Shown: positions 21,060 through 33,074 of the stretch, in pieces | Layout: each line of letters begins with the position of its first letter | How positions within the stretch are numbered: the stretch's first letter is position 1 | Source of the DNA: Myotis daubentonii | Lineage: Eukaryota; Chordata; Mammalia; Chiroptera; Vespertilionidae | Reading direction: 5' to 3' | Assembly: GCF_963259705.1 (NCBI RefSeq) | Contig: NC_081847.1 | Span: forward strand, 66,795,754-66,859,753 | Length of the DNA: 64,000 nt | Notes under the pieces: model-generated | Told to the model about the DNA's origin: nothing | Seen by the model: the letters and a program-made list of their open reading frames with translations, nothing else | Database searches by the model: none | Position numbers and translations under genes: made by a program

Positions 21060-22315
21060 TGATAAACGAAGATTCACTTGCTCCTTGTGGGGGGGGGGGA
21101 GGGGAGTCCTACTCTAGCCCCTTTCAGCACCACGGAGAGCTCCTGGGGGGGCTGCTGCTGCTTGGGGCAGGGGTCTCTAGGTCTGCTCCTTTGTTTCCTG
21201 GGCTCTGCCTAGACAGGACTCTCCAGGCATGAATTCTTAGCTGGTGTTCCTGAATGGTGAATAGTTCAGGGCCCGGGGGGCGGGGGCTGGGGGCGGGGGG
21301 CGGGGGCATGGAAGGGGTGCAGGAAAGGATGGCAGGGAGTGAGTCTGAGAGCTGGAATAAGCCAGCCTGCTGGGCAGAGCAGCAGCATCCCCACTCCAGG
21401 GTCCTACTGCCAATCATACCTCACCTCATATATATTTTCTGACCAACACAAAGTTTTAGAAAGTAGAGAGCCTGTTGGAATCTGCACCAAATCTGTGTGT
21501 TTTCTTGAATTATTGAACTAGAAAGAAATGAAAACATCAAAATACTCTTTGTACCAGGCTCGAATTGAGCGGCTGCCTCATTCAGTCTGTGTCTCAGCCT
21601 GACTAGAATAATGAAGCCATAGAAGGGATAATGGATTGAAAAGGAACTAGGCTCAGTGGGGAACCTCAGATTGCCACTCACAGACCACAGGCAAGCTTAG
21701 AAGGAGGGGGAGAGCCGCGGAACATGACTGACAGGTAAGGAGATGGAGGAGGATGGAGGGGACCACGGCTGGAGGAAGCTGAGACACAAAGCAATGCTCT
21801 CCTCTTTTGTTAGTTCTGCTCACATGTTGGACCCTGCCCGGTACCAGCCCTGAACCCCCAGAAATGGGTCGCTGCCCACTGCAGCCGACAGACTGGGGAA
21901 AGCCTGGCAGAGGAGTAGACAGATGAGCCGGAGCCGGAGGTGCTCTGAGAGGAAGGACATGCAAACGCTCACCAGGCAGCCATGGGAGCCCAAGGCAGAA
22001 GAGACAGAGAGTATGGGGGCGATGTGAATGCCATATCGGCAGGGACTAAATCCTGTGGCAGCAGTTGCCCCACTAGGCAACAGGCTGCAACATGGTGGAA
22101 CCCCCCACCACCAAAGAGGTGCTCATATCCATGGCGTGGGTTGGGAAAAGTGCTGTGGTCAAAAGGACAGGGAGAAATTGGGCCCTGGGGTCCACTCTGT
22201 AGCCAGGCTTTAGGGGGAACCTGAAGAGGGACACTTCACGGAGGACAGGAAATGTGAGCGATCGATGAGTCGGATCTCAAGGTCATGGAGGAAGAGAAGC
22301 CTGGCTTTTAAAAAA
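21060..22315. other. Unique-looking stretch with a G-rich island
   Basis: No gene or named repeat was recognised apart from the G-rich run at 21269-21306. Short frames occur on both strands without domains. Confidence 0.4.
21269..21306 (+). other. G-quadruplex-prone tract
   Basis: Six G-runs of three to six bases are separated by one to three other bases. It fits the usual quadruplex pattern on the plus strand. Confidence 0.6.
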
Positions 22316-22319
22316 CATT

Positions 22320-22450
22320 GGCTGAGCACTTTCTCTCTGTGCATGCTCTCAGCAGCCTTCAGAGGTGTGCTCAGCTCTTTTCCCCAGAGCCCAGAGAGGC
22401 AAAGTAATTTCCCCCAACGGTGGAAATGGGACCCTAACGCAGGTGTGCCA
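22320..22450 (-). mobile_element. MIR SINE fragment
   Basis: The sequence ggctgagcactttctctctg, then agagaggcaaagtaatttcc is the reverse MIR core. Confidence 0.5.
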
Positions 22451-22879
22451 AACTGGCAACCAGGAGCGGGGCGCTGTTCCACACTCTCCTTTGTCCCTCC
22501 CCTTCTCCTCCAGGCCCTTGCCCTGGCCTTCTCCTCACTGGCTGGCTTCATGCTTGAGAGAGATGCCACCACTGAGAGCCAAGCCCCGCCTACCTCCTCA
22601 GTGGAGCTGGGCTCCAGGTATATGGGGGAGGGGAAGAGATCCTGGCCTCCTGGTCCTTCTGAAAGAAGTGACAGGCTAGCCCTGTGCATGAGCCCCACCT
22701 CTTGCCCCATTTGTCAGCTCTCTCTGGGCACCACCTCTCCTGGCTCTGACTGATGATGGGCTCTGGACCCGCGCCTCTGCCTCTACCTGAGCATTTCAAG
22801 GATCCAGCCTCCAGCCCCACACACCATTATCTAGAGACAAACCCTTCCTCAGATTCACTCTGCGAAAATCCCTCATGTC

Positions 22880-23005
22880 TTTTAGTTCCTTTAATCCTGA
22901 CAACAGCCCCATGTTACATATGAGGAAACTGAGGCAGCAGCTTGTGAGTAGCTCAACCCAGGCAGTGTGACCCGTGCTCCATGCTCTTAACACCCTGCTG
23001 TCTCT
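22880..23005 (-). mobile_element. MIR SINE
   Basis: The sequence tttaatcctgacaacagccc, then tatgaggaaactgaggcagc and ccatgctcttaacaccctgc follow MIR in reverse. Confidence 0.7.
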
Positions 23006-23204
23006 TGGTGGCATATAAGCATGTGATTCTGAACATGCCAGGTACTCATCCCACCTCAGGGGTCAGGAAGGGCATCCAGGGCTGTGGCCAGGGGCTGCCC
23101 TCTCCTGCACGGAGCCTGTTCTTGGGTGTGTGGTAAGGAAGGCACAGGATGCCATTGGCTGAGCCCAGGAGAACGGCACAGCCCGGCCCGCTGAGGCGGC
23201 GTGG

Positions 23205-23420
23205 CAGGCTTACACAATGAAAGCTAATTCCGCGGTTGTAATGACTGGAGAACCGCTGGCTTCTGACTCCTCGCATAATTACCGTGAGACCTCCGTAGAG
23301 TAATTCACCAGATAATTACATGGTAGCGGGTGAGGGGTGGGATTCTTCTCTGGAAGGTAAAGAGGTAGCATTTAATTTTGAGGGGAATGCTTAATCCTAT
23401 AATTACTCGGTAAAGTCCCA
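23205..23420. promoter_or_regulatory. Dense homeodomain-site cluster (enhancer candidate)
   Basis: Eight TAAT cores occur in about 180 bases: 23225, 23239, 23276, 23301, 23313, 23373, 23392 and 23400. Three of them are the palindrome TAATTA (23276-23281, 23313-23318, 23400-23405). The stretch also holds several CpGs and no repeat. A second unique AT-rich stretch with ttaaatgagg follows at 23870-23975. Function is inferred from motif density only. Confidence 0.4.
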
Positions 23421-23424
23421 GGTT

Positions 23425-24870
23425 CCCGCCAGCCTGCTTCCCTGCGGCCAGCCTGACCTGCAGAACCAAAGCCAGCAGGGGCCTCTTCCCCAAGACTGGA
23501 ACGAGGAGAGGGCCAGGGGAGGATGCCCCCCAGGATTTCTCACAGGTGCGTTTTCCTCCCAGCCTGGAAATACAGCGGAGACACAGGCAGGCAGGGAGAG
23601 AGCCTTCTTTTGTGTGCTGGAGGCGAAACTGACACAAAGGGAGAAAGCGGAGGGATCCCCAGGCAACTCAGTAGTTCAAAGTATGAACATCCAGATGGGG
23701 GTGCAAGCCCAGCCACTCAGGGCAACCCAGGCTCTCGGGGACCAGCATCCGTCAGTGTAAGGGGGCTGAGCCATACGGCATCACCTGTGTATCATCACAA
23801 GCACCGCTGCCTAACCTCAAACACAGAAGCTTTCACGAACAACCATTTCTAGCAGGCCCTCCAATTCCGTCCTTTCGCTCAATTGTAATGTGGATGAGAT
23901 ATCATTGAGCTTAAGGTAAAACCGGTTTTGTCGTTTCACTTAAATTCGCAGAACCCGTCGACGCCGTTAAATGAGGACTTGCTGTGTTGCTCATGCTTCT
24001 GCGGTCAGCTGGCAGCTGGTCTTGACCTGTCACTCACTCACATGCCTTGTGACGTGGCTGTCAGCTGGGGCAACAGGTGACACGCGTGACCACGTGTCTG
24101 CCATCCTCCAGCAGGCTGGCCCAGGCTTGTGCACGTGGCAGCGGAGCGGTTCCCAGAGCCACGGTGGAAATGGACGGGGCCTCTCAGGACCTAGGCTGGG
24201 AACCAGAACACTCACTCCTGCCACATTCTGCTGGCCACCGCAGGTCCCAGGCCAGCCCAGAACTGGGGGGTGGGAGTAGTGCGGACTGAGTCTACCACTT
24301 GATGGGAGGGGCTGCATCACACCCCAAGGGGCATGGACACAGGGAAGGATAAGGAATTAGATCCACTTTTGTAATCAGTCTACCACGGACAGCCTCCTGG
24401 GGTTATTGCAAGATTTATGAGATGCGGCTCAGGGGGTTTTACACACATAAGTGCTCAGTAAAGTGGAGGCCTGCCTGTTACTGAGAATAACAACAAAGGA
24501 GGCTAGTGGCAGAGATGGGCACAGACTCCTGGTGCCTAAACAGCCAAGCTGCGGGCCTTTCACTCTGCAGAGACAGCGGCACAGGGCAAACACGCAGCCT
24601 GGCTCCACTTCTTGCTACAGTTGTGTGACCTGAATAACTCACTTCCTCTCAACACCTTGGCATCTTCAGCACCAAGGGAGGTGAGCCCACTCCACAGAGG
24701 TGGCACAGGGTCAGAGTGATGTGCTCCATGCCAAGACAAAGCTGGCACTGGTCCCCAGTCAGTGTGTCTGTCTTTTCTAAATCCAAGCCCCGCTGCTTGG
24801 GGATTTGTTTAGCTCTACTTCCTGTAGTTCCTATTACAAGAAAAATAATTTCCTTTCATTCCCAAATATT
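23425..24870. other. Unique stretch, no gene recognised
   Basis: A possible MIR tail lies at about 24395-24470 (gcaagatttatgagatgcgg, then aagtgctcagtaaag). Several CpGs lie near 23940-23970. No coding signal could be supported. Confidence 0.4.
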
Positions 24871-24876
24871 ACATTA

Positions 24877-25180
24877 TTAGAGGCCCAGTGTACGAATTCG
24901 TGCACGGGTGGGGTCCCTTGGCCTGGCTGGTGAGCGGGCCGATGGGGGCCCATCTCGCCCAGTCTCTATTGGGCTGATTGGGGCTGGCCAGGGGGAGGGA
25001 CGGTGGGAGGTTGGCCAGCCTCGGGAGGTTGGCTGTGGGAGTGCGCTGACCACCAGGGGACAGCTCCTGCATCAAGCCTCTGCTTCCTGGTGGTCAGTGC
25101 GCATCATAGCGACTGGTCAACCAGTCATTTATTCAACCAGTCGTAACAGTTGCTTAGGCTTTTATATATACTAGTATAGA
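24877..25180 (-). mobile_element. HeliBat-like Helitron, second copy
   Basis: On the plus strand it begins ttagaggcccagtg with the hairpin region tacgaattcgtgca, and ends with the decayed complement of the Helitron 5' end (aggcttttatatata then tataga). The interior holds two inverted copies of ctgaccaccagg (about 25046-25057 and 25088-25099), typical of this family. There is no target duplication. It is shorter and more diverged than the copy at 10385. Confidence 0.75.
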
Positions 25181-25199
25181 TTCTATAATACAGAGATGT

Positions 25200-25780
25200 T
25201 TTTTCCAACTAGATATTCCTTCATAGGGATTCTGGTACATTTCCTGCTCCACCAACCCCATCCCCACCCTGCACTCCACTCACCCCAAACAGGACCATAA
25301 TCTCATACCCCTTCTCCAATAGCCACTACCATTTCTTTTTATAAATTCAGTTGTCATTATGCAAGTAATCAAACTCCTTTCCAACACTGCAAGTAAGGGA
25401 AAGTTCTCCACATCTACCACCCCCCATTTCAAATCTCTTCCCAGGCTCCCCCACCACCATCTTCACCTCCTACATAGTATCACAACTATCAGGTCCTTCC
25501 AGGCATTTTTTCTATCAATTAACATGTATAAATTTAATGAATTCTATTCATTTCCATGTATGTATGTGTTCCTAAAGAAAGCATGTTATCACTTTATATT
25601 TTTTTTATAAATAGTATATCATATATATTCATTTGCAACATTCTTTGTCACTCAAACTGTAAATATCTACCTTTATGGGCATGCATAGATCTGGTTCATT
25701 CTTTTTTAATGTTGTGTAGTATTCTGTAGTATTAATGAGCCACCTTTTATTCATCAGTTCTTCAGTTGATAGTAAAAGTA
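25200..25780 (-). mobile_element. Old L1M fragment, reverse
   Basis: The sequence ttttaatgttgtgtagtatt, then attaatgagccaccttttat is the complement of the distal ORF2 of L1. Several AT-rich blocks upstream fit the same element. Confidence 0.55.
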
Positions 25781-25784
25781 CTTA

Positions 25785-25845
25785 TTACAGCACTGCTCTA
25801 AACAAAAGTTTAGAACACGTATTAACTCATTTAATCCCTCACTTT
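25785..25845 (-). mobile_element. MIR SINE, short fragment
   Basis: The sequence acgtattaactcatttaatc followed by cctcac is the conserved part of MIR in reverse. Confidence 0.5.
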
Positions 25846-25849
25846 TCCC

Positions 25850-26990
25850 TGAGTCCAGTGGCTTATGGGGCCTGAACCTGCCATAGAGCATTGGAATTGG
25901 CGTCACACACAGTGCCTGGCTGCCAGTGGGTGGAGGGCATCAGCAGCCCAGGACCCATGAAGGCCCAGCCCCTCCCCAAGGGTTACCCCCCTCTCTTCCA
26001 AGTGGTTCTATGGCCATCATAAAGGTCGCCACCCCTTCGTCACTCTGCCAGTTGGAGGGGGATGCTGTCCCAACATGCAGCAGGTGCTTAATACTTACTT
26101 CTAAAGTGTTAACACACAGGCTGCAAGCTGAGTTCTGAAGTGTCTAAGCTCAGCCCCAACAGGGATGGAAAAGGGTGATCAGGGGCTGCTAGTGCCAGGT
26201 GTCCTGGGAGAGAAGGTTGAGCATGTCATTCAGTCAACATCAGATTGCCATAGCAATGTCAGCAAAGACACAGACGGGGTGCTTCCTAATTGCCTGAGAC
26301 ACGAGCTAGGTGTCTTGGGTGGGGCTGATCCTTAGACAAGGATCCAGGGCAAGTCACTCATTTGGGAGGTGGGCCCAGGTAGCACCATTAGGGAAACGGG
26401 CTAAGACAAGGAAAGGAAGGAGACCAGTGCTGTTCAGCCGCAACCAACCAGCACCTAACCCCGCTGATCTTTGTCTCCTCAGTAGAACTGGGACAGTAAT
26501 AGCTCCCTGAGAAGATTTATGTGAGGCTAAAGGGAGGTGCCTGAAAAAAGCAGGATGGGTCCAAATGCTGGGGAGCAGGAGTTCTAAGCCTCAAAGACTA
26601 GCCAAGCCTCATAACAAAGGACCTACCTACACCACGTGTTTGCAAGGCCGCCGGTCACTGTCCTGCTACCAGGCCTGTTTCCAACTCTGGACCTCTGAGT
26701 GCGCCTGCTGGGGGCTCCTTCAGCCCCACTCTGCCCTGCCGGCTCCACGCTGCTCGATCACATGACCATCCTGTGGGACCCATGGCCCCTTGGAGCCCTC
26801 AGTGGATAGCTGGGGGGAGCAATGCTTTCATGCTGAGCTCTGTTGGCTTCTTGGGGCGCCAGCAGGGGTCAAGGTTGCACAATCCACACCACCCCAAATC
26901 AGGAATACTTCAGAGCCATGAGTTCAGCGGGGCCTCAATACAGGCTCACCCTATGTGGGGGCCTGAAATCAGAAAGTCCAGCTAACACCC
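25850..26990. other. Unique-looking stretch, no gene recognised
   Basis: A weak MIR-like piece lies at about 26465-26530 (tttgtctcctcagtagaact and following). Frames are short and without domains. Confidence 0.4.
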
Positions 26991-26994
26991 TCGT

Positions 26995-27180
26995 TGATCA
27001 CAGAAGGAATCCTGACTCCGCCCCCCTGCCAGTCGCCCTGTGACACCGGACAGCTTCCTCAGCCCCTGTGCCTCCTGTAAAATGGGACTGACAGCAGGAC
27101 CTACCTTCTGGTTTGTTAGGAGGGGAATTGAGCTCATTCATATACAAGGACCGGGCACACAGTAGGTGCTGAGAAACTGC
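26995..27180 (+). mobile_element. MIR SINE
   Basis: The sequence tgcctcctgtaaaatgggac, then caggacctaccttctgg and gggcacacagtaggtgctga occur in sense order. Confidence 0.7.
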
Positions 27181-27504
27181 TGGCTGAGAGCCTTAGGCTG
27201 AAAGGAATGTCAGGGGTCCCAGATGGCAGGGGTCTCCCAGGGGTGGTGTCTGGAAGTCAAGTGCAGCTGGATGATTATATCCAGGTGGCTGCGTTCACCA
27301 GGAGCTCTAGGGAGCCCCTCCCACACCCATGACACTGCAGCTTATGGTAGAGCAGGCAGAGCTCACCCAGGAGCACAGACAATGAGGGGTAACAGGTAAG
27401 CTAAGGAAGGAAGATATGGGGTGTTCAGGGCCCCCAACTAGGCCTAAGCTCTGAGACATATATTTCACCAAAACTGGGTTATAATTGTTCTGTCTGGCAT
27501 GTCT

Positions 27505-27615
27505 AGTCCTTGACACAAATTACCTCATTAGTCCTCACAATGTCTACTAGACAGAGCCTCGTATCAGCCCATCTTCCAGATAAAGAAACTGAGGCACAGA
27601 GAAGTAAGATTCTCA
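27505..27615 (-). mobile_element. MIR SINE fragment
   Basis: The sequence tacctcattagtcctcacaa and gataaagaaactgaggcaca are the reverse MIR core. Confidence 0.65.
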
Positions 27616-27619
27616 CCCT

Positions 27620-28640
27620 TCCCAGCAAGCCTGCCCTGCATCTGTGCACCTCTCGCCCACGGCTTTAGGACACCTGTCTTTAGAAGGGGGCAGTAGGTCA
27701 GTTCCTGGAGCTGGCTCCCTAGGCAGTGTTTGGGACATAGGGACCACTCTTCAGATGCTCTCCCCTCTCCTGCCTCACACAGCCCACCCTCCCCAGGCTC
27801 TGTCTCCTCCCTAGGGGCCCCTGCCAGGCTCCATCTCCTGCCTGGTCCCCTCTAGATACCATCTCCCCCAGCCCCACTGCCCCAGGCTTCATCTCCCCTC
27901 CTCACCCCCCCCCCCCGCAAAGTGCCCTGTCTTCACTGCACCTCTACCTGACCTGTCCTCCCTCTTCACCAGCTCTGTGTGTCTGATCTGATCTCTGGAT
28001 TTGGCTTCCTTGGGGACCTGCCAGGCTCAGATCCCCCTTCGCCGGCTCTGCTCCAAGCCTGGGCTCTCCCCCTGCACCTGCCTGCTGCAAGCAGGCCTGG
28101 CCACTCTGTGCAGAAGATGGGGGGCGGGGAGAGCTGCTTCCCTCTGGGCCCACAGTTTCTACATCAAACCACCCTCATTAAGAAGCGCCGTGTGTGCCAG
28201 GGTGACATCTTTATTCGTGTGCCCGGAGACTTCAAAGCCGTGAGGAAATCTCCTCGGTAGATTGGACATGAAAAATGCTGGAGATGAGACAGAGCAAAGC
28301 AGCAGCGGCGCTCCAGGCGTTAATTAGGCAGAGGGTGGGGGGACAGGATGGGGCAGGAATGAGGGCTGTCCAGCTGTCAGCCCAGAGTAGAGGGACTGAG
28401 GCCGGTTTCTCCAGGGCGGGAAGCCCAGCCTGCCGCAGGGGTCCCAGGTCTCCTAGAGGCCAGAGCCCCCAGCTTCAGCAGGCCCTTGGAGGTGGGTGAG
28501 GCTGGACCCTAGGGGAGAATTCACTCCACAGCAAACATGACGAAGTAGGGAGAAGCCTCCGCTGCTCCAGCGCTGGTCCGCAGAAGTGGATGGAGTCCCA
28601 GCTGCGCTGGTCCGGGAGGCTGCTGTGGGGGAAAGGGGGC
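27620..28640. other. Unique stretch; possible conserved part at 28140-28330
   Basis: The left part is CT-rich with a poly-C run at about 27906-27917. The 28140-28330 part is non-repetitive, has ggcgttaattaggcag and scattered CpGs, and could be conserved non-coding DNA. No gene was supported. Confidence 0.35.
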
Positions 28641-28775
28641 ACCTGGCCACACCTTGGAGCTCAGATCTCCTGGGGAAGCTGGTCTAGCAGGCGTGGGAGC
28701 TGGAATTGCCAGCAGAGAGAACAGCACATGCAAAGGCCCGAGGTTTTGAGGTGGCAGTCTTCCGTAGGGGGCAAC
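28640..28775 (-). mobile_element. L2 LINE fragment
   Basis: The sequence agagagaacagcacatgcaa followed by aggcccgagg is the complement of the L2 segment with tttgcacatgct. Limits are approximate. Confidence 0.45.
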
Positions 28776-28779
28776 GTGG

Positions 28780-30465
28780 TCACTGTTAGGGTTTTGAGTG
28801 TGTCCTGGTGGCTCAGCTGGTGTGGGGGCTGGGACCTGGAGTGGCAGAAGCCTGGAGAGCAGTCAGCAGCCTTGGCTGTGGTTCTGGTGGAAGATGTGGG
28901 CAGTCACAGGCAAATGAGGAGGTGGGGAAAGGGAACCATGTGAAAGATAGCAAGTGAGGGCCAGGAGAGGCGTCCCAGATGATATCCAAATCCTTGGCCC
29001 CAGGACGAGGCAGAAGCTGGGCCACCCCAGGTGAAGACGTGGAGGGGAAGCAGGTATGGGGAAGACACGGGGCCTGCTGGGTTTGCAGTGCCTCCGGGAC
29101 ATCTGGTGAGATGGTCAGGGATGGCGAAGCTTTGGAATCAGAGCTCAGAGGAGGCATGGGAAAGGGGGAGGCACAGACAGATTGGCTGTGGGGACAGAGG
29201 CAGGCTACTGTCCTGTCCCCGGTGATACTGTCTCTGGCCTGGTGGGCCTGAGCCTCCACGGGGGCTGAGAAAGCAGAGGTGAGGAGGCAAGTCTGTGTGT
29301 GAGCTGACAGCATTCACGTAGATGTGGTTATCTGGCTGGAGTCTACAAGGCCAAGGCCCCCATAGAAGCCGACTGGCCTATGGCTCCCTCCCTACCCCCC
29401 ACTTTTCTGTGTGTGCAGAGGCGTCCTTTTCCCCACGGCCTGCATCCGCAGGTCTCTGCTCCCCAGTCCTTCACGGACACCACTCGCCACCCGCACTCTC
29501 TCTTACCCTCTCCTGCTGTGGTTTCTGCCAGGACACATACCACTTTCCGAAATGCGGCCAAGCTCCTATTTCGTGTGTTAGCTACCTCTCCCACTGGGAA
29601 CGGACCGGGGGGTGTTGGTGTGGATGGTAGAGAATAAGGAGTACAGGCCATGGGGAGTCATGGACAGCCCTGGAGAGGACCGTACCTTGCCAGCATTTGC
29701 CTGAACTGGCTTTCTTAGGTCACACCCACCTCCTTTGGGGCTTGCTGAAAGCCTCCAGGGGGGGGGGGGGGGGTCAGATTCCCCAGCGAAGGAATCTCAG
29801 AGGTCACCTGGGAGCTTGCTCTTGCCACTCCCCCACCCCCAGGGGAGGGCAGCCCATGCCTGACGGAGGGGAGCTTAAAACCCCAGGCCACTTGCCTCAC
29901 TGCAGGACAATTTGTGAGATTAATTCTCCAGAATTCGTTCTCATTTCAGTACTGGGGGGAGGGGGGGCAGGCTGAAGGTGACATCCCCAGATGAGGTAGG
30001 GCTTAGCTTCAGCACTTCTCACTTTGGCTTAAGAACTCAAGCTGCCAGTGAGAACTTTCTAAGAAATGATTAGTGATTCTGACCCTAAGGCCTTGGCCTG
30101 GCTGGGGTACCTGAGCCCCCAACATTTAAAAGGGCCTCAGATGTCCCCCAGCATCTGTTCTTGGAATTCTATGAGACAGTAATTGTTATGCAAAGCTGCC
30201 ACCTTCCCTGAGTAAGAAATAATAAGAGATGAGATGTGAAAGTCTTAAGACCTATTTTCTTAATATAGAAAGAGTTCCTACAAATCACTAAGAAACATAA
30301 TGAAACGCATGGTAGGAGCAGACAGTCCACTGGAAAGAAATCATATTAGAAGATGGTCATTATCACCTACAGTAACACATACTCAGGTGCCATAAGCTGC
30401 CATTTTACCTGTTAGATGAATGAATACCAGGAAGTTTGATGTACGCTGTTTGGTAAGGATGCATG
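28780..30465. other. Unique-looking stretch with a 16-G run
   Basis: A run of 16 G lies at 29758-29773. Open frames such as 28813-29313 (minus) and 29322-29630 (plus) overlap one another and show no domain. Parts may be old L2 in reverse, but I cannot confirm this. Confidence 0.4.
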
Positions 30466-30469
30466 CCAA

Positions 30470-30834
30470 CAGATACAACACACTCCGTGCAGGAAGCTTG
30501 GCAATACAGCATCTGCCCACCTCACAAGTGCACGTGTCCTGGCCGCAGCGCCCACTCCTGGGGGCCTCACCTGTGGGGTAGGAGGGGGTCGAGCACTAAT
30601 AAGTACGCACAGGGTGGCAGAGCAGCAGAGGACAGAGAAGCAATCTCAGTGCCCACCCAAGGGATTGGCCACATAACAGAGTGCATCTGGGCTGTGGGGG
30701 CCTCCGCAGCCGTTAAGAAACAAAGGAAGCAGATCTAGATATGCTGACATGGAAATACATGGTATGCAGACTGTTAAGATAAAAAGATAAGAAGCAGAAG
30801 ACCCTGGATGACTTGCTACTACTTGTGGGAGAAA

Positions 30835-30887
<53 letters not shown>

Positions 30888-31040
30888 ACTTCTAGAAAGG
30901 CTCATAAAACTGGCAAGAGTCATTGCCCTGAAGAAAAGGGACTGGATGACAGTGACAAGAGAGACACTTAGTTTTCACTGTATTTTGACCTCAATTATAT
31001 GACATTTTCAAGAAAGAAGGTTTAACAGTGTAAAATAGTA
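30470..31040 (+). mobile_element. Old L1M fragment with (TG)n
   Basis: The sequence ggaagcttggcaatacagca and the later gatatgctgacatggaaata, gctactacttgtgggag are L1M distal sequence in sense. A (TG)22 microsatellite at 30839-30883 sits in it. Confidence 0.6.
30839..30883. repeat. (TG)22 microsatellite
   Basis: The TG dinucleotide run is uninterrupted and likely polymorphic in length. It is able to adopt Z-DNA. Confidence 0.95.
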
Positions 31041-31044
31041 ACAC

Positions 31045-31795
31045 CTGTTTGCCTGAGCCTCGGGGAAGGAGAGGGAAGTGGCAGGCACGGCCGAGGAAGG
31101 CCCCAGGCCTCAGCCGCAAGAGGATGGGCAGCAATGCCACTGGGGGTGCCCGGGAGAGGGAGGGGGAGGGGTTCTCACCACCTGGAGCCGAGAGAGGTTA
31201 CGGTGGGCATGTTGGGGCCCCGCAGACTCAGATGCTGGGCCAAGTTCACCATGATCAGTGTGGGCAGGAGCAGGGGGAGCCAGGCTGCACAGCCTGCTAA
31301 TTGGACTCTAGGAGTTGTTTCCTTAGGGAGCTGAGGATCAGCCTGGAGGGTTGGCAGGAGGTGGGCACCCCTGGGCCAGCACAACTTCCTGGAGAAGAAA
31401 AGAGGTAACAAAAATAAAGAGAAATGGCCTGGGGGAGCGGGGAGGGGGGGACTTGAGACGCAAAGGGCAGGCTGTGGGGTGTAGCTGGGAGCCACCAAAC
31501 CTCTCCTTTATTTACAAACACACAATAGAACTGGATGGAGGGTGAGACAGAAGGGCGCGCTGAGGCCTCCACATCAAGTGGACAGAAAATAAGAAGAAGG
31601 TGGAAGAGCAGGGGAGGCGCCAGGCTGGGGTGAGACTCCTGCATGCGTGTGCACATATGTGTGTGTGCGTGTGTGATTTCAACTCCAACCACAGACAGCA
31701 AGGATGGCAATCTCCACATCAGGCAAGCCAACATGGTAAGTGTTCAGAGGCTCATTGTGTGAGGACATCAACTAGGACATCACTATTCACTCATG
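31045..31795. other. Unique-looking stretch, no gene recognised
   Basis: The stretch is GC-rich and purine-rich in the left half. A short GTGTG-rich run lies at 31650-31675. No repeat family or exon could be supported. Confidence 0.4.
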
Positions 31796-31799
31796 TGAC

Positions 31800-32015
31800 T
31801 AGTGTGCAGCAATGTGCTGACTGCTTTCCACATGCTGGCTCATTCCCTCCTCTCAACAGCTCCATGCAGGGGACAGTACTCCAATCCCCATTGCAGATTT
31901 GGGGAAACTGAGGCACGGGGAAGGTACATAAGCAGCCAGCGTGGAAACTGGGTTGGAACCCTGGCAGAACTGAACCCCGACAGCACAGCTCTGGAGTCCA
32001 TGCTTTTGGATAATC
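31800..32015 (-). mobile_element. MIR SINE
   Basis: The sequence cacatgctggctcattccct, then gggaaactgaggcacgggga and tggagtccatgctttt are reverse MIR over most of its length. Confidence 0.7.
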
Positions 32016-32049
32016 ACAAAAATATTCAATTAGGCATGTCTTTCCTTTT

Positions 32050-32587
32050 TTTTCTCACACTTTCATATGCCAAATAGCAACAAAACACATTTTTAAATGT
32101 TAGAAATAAAGATGTTAGATGTCTCACCAAAACAGAGAAATCTATGGTAAGACATCTAAATTCACTAAAGCCCATTTATGAAATATTAAGTAAACAAAAA
32201 ATAAACAGAGGATATGAACTATATAACTGAGAAGACAGTATTACTATATAAACAGCTACCCCTACGCCCAACAAACCGAAAGATACCCTTGGGTGAGGGG
32301 CCATGCAGCATCTTCGGAAGCTGATCCTATGGTTAGTCACATGCAAATCAAAACAATGTTCAAACGGATCCTTTAGAGACACAGTCCTGACCATGATATA
32401 ATAGAGCTAACAAGAAATACTTTCTTAAAAAAATAGAAAGAAAATTAGCCCTGGCCAGTGTGGCTCAGTTGGTTGAGCATCATCCCATGCACCAAAAGGT
32501 CATTGGTTCGATTCCTGGTCAGGGCACATGCCCAGGTTTCAGGCTTGATCTCCAGTTGGGGTGTGTTGGGAGGGGACAGCTGACCAA

Positions 32588-32644
<57 letters not shown>

Positions 32645-33070
32645 AAAAAAAAAAATTCAATAAGAACATATTTTTTTAAAAGAAAGAAAGAAAATCAGAG
32701 ATTTGAAACTAATCTCCTAACTAACATAACATTTAGGTCAAGGAGGAAATCAAGCCCACAGCAGATGCCTAGAAAACAATGAAAGCAAAGCCCCCCATAT
32801 CAGAACCTCTGGGACAGTCCTAGCCAGCCTCTGGGGCTCCCCTATAAATGTAAATGCTTTATTGTCAAAACTCTGCTCATATGCACAAAGAGAACATGAA
32901 CAGAGTAGGCTTTCAACTTCAGATTTTTGAACGAACGAACCCAAGTGAGAGCAGGACAAAGGAAATAATAAAGATAAAAGCAAATAAATAAATTAGATAA
33001 TATGAAAGCACTGAAAATGATAAATACCAAACCTGGGTCTTTGAAAAGAGACTAATAAAATAGAAAAACC
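32050..33070 (+). mobile_element. Old L1 ORF2 fragment split by a Ves SINE
   Basis: To the right of the SINE, ggtcaaggaggaaatcaagc, the caaaggaaataataaag block and acctgggtctttgaaaagag are L1 ORF2 sequence upstream of and into the RT domain, with many frame breaks. The left part (32050-32434) is AT-rich and probably the same or another L1. Confidence 0.65.
32449..32684 (+). mobile_element. Ves-type SINE with (CT)n tail
   Basis: The head is ccctggccagtgtggctcag with a B-box ggttcgattcc (32503-32517 area), then the Ves core, a (TC)n run at 32592-32641 and poly-A. The target duplication is agaaagaaaattag (32435-32448) and agaaagaaaatcag (32685-32698). Its head differs from the gccgaaaccggtttgg type at 36275, so it belongs to another subfamily. 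Confidence 0.9.
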
Positions 33071-33074
33071 TCCT

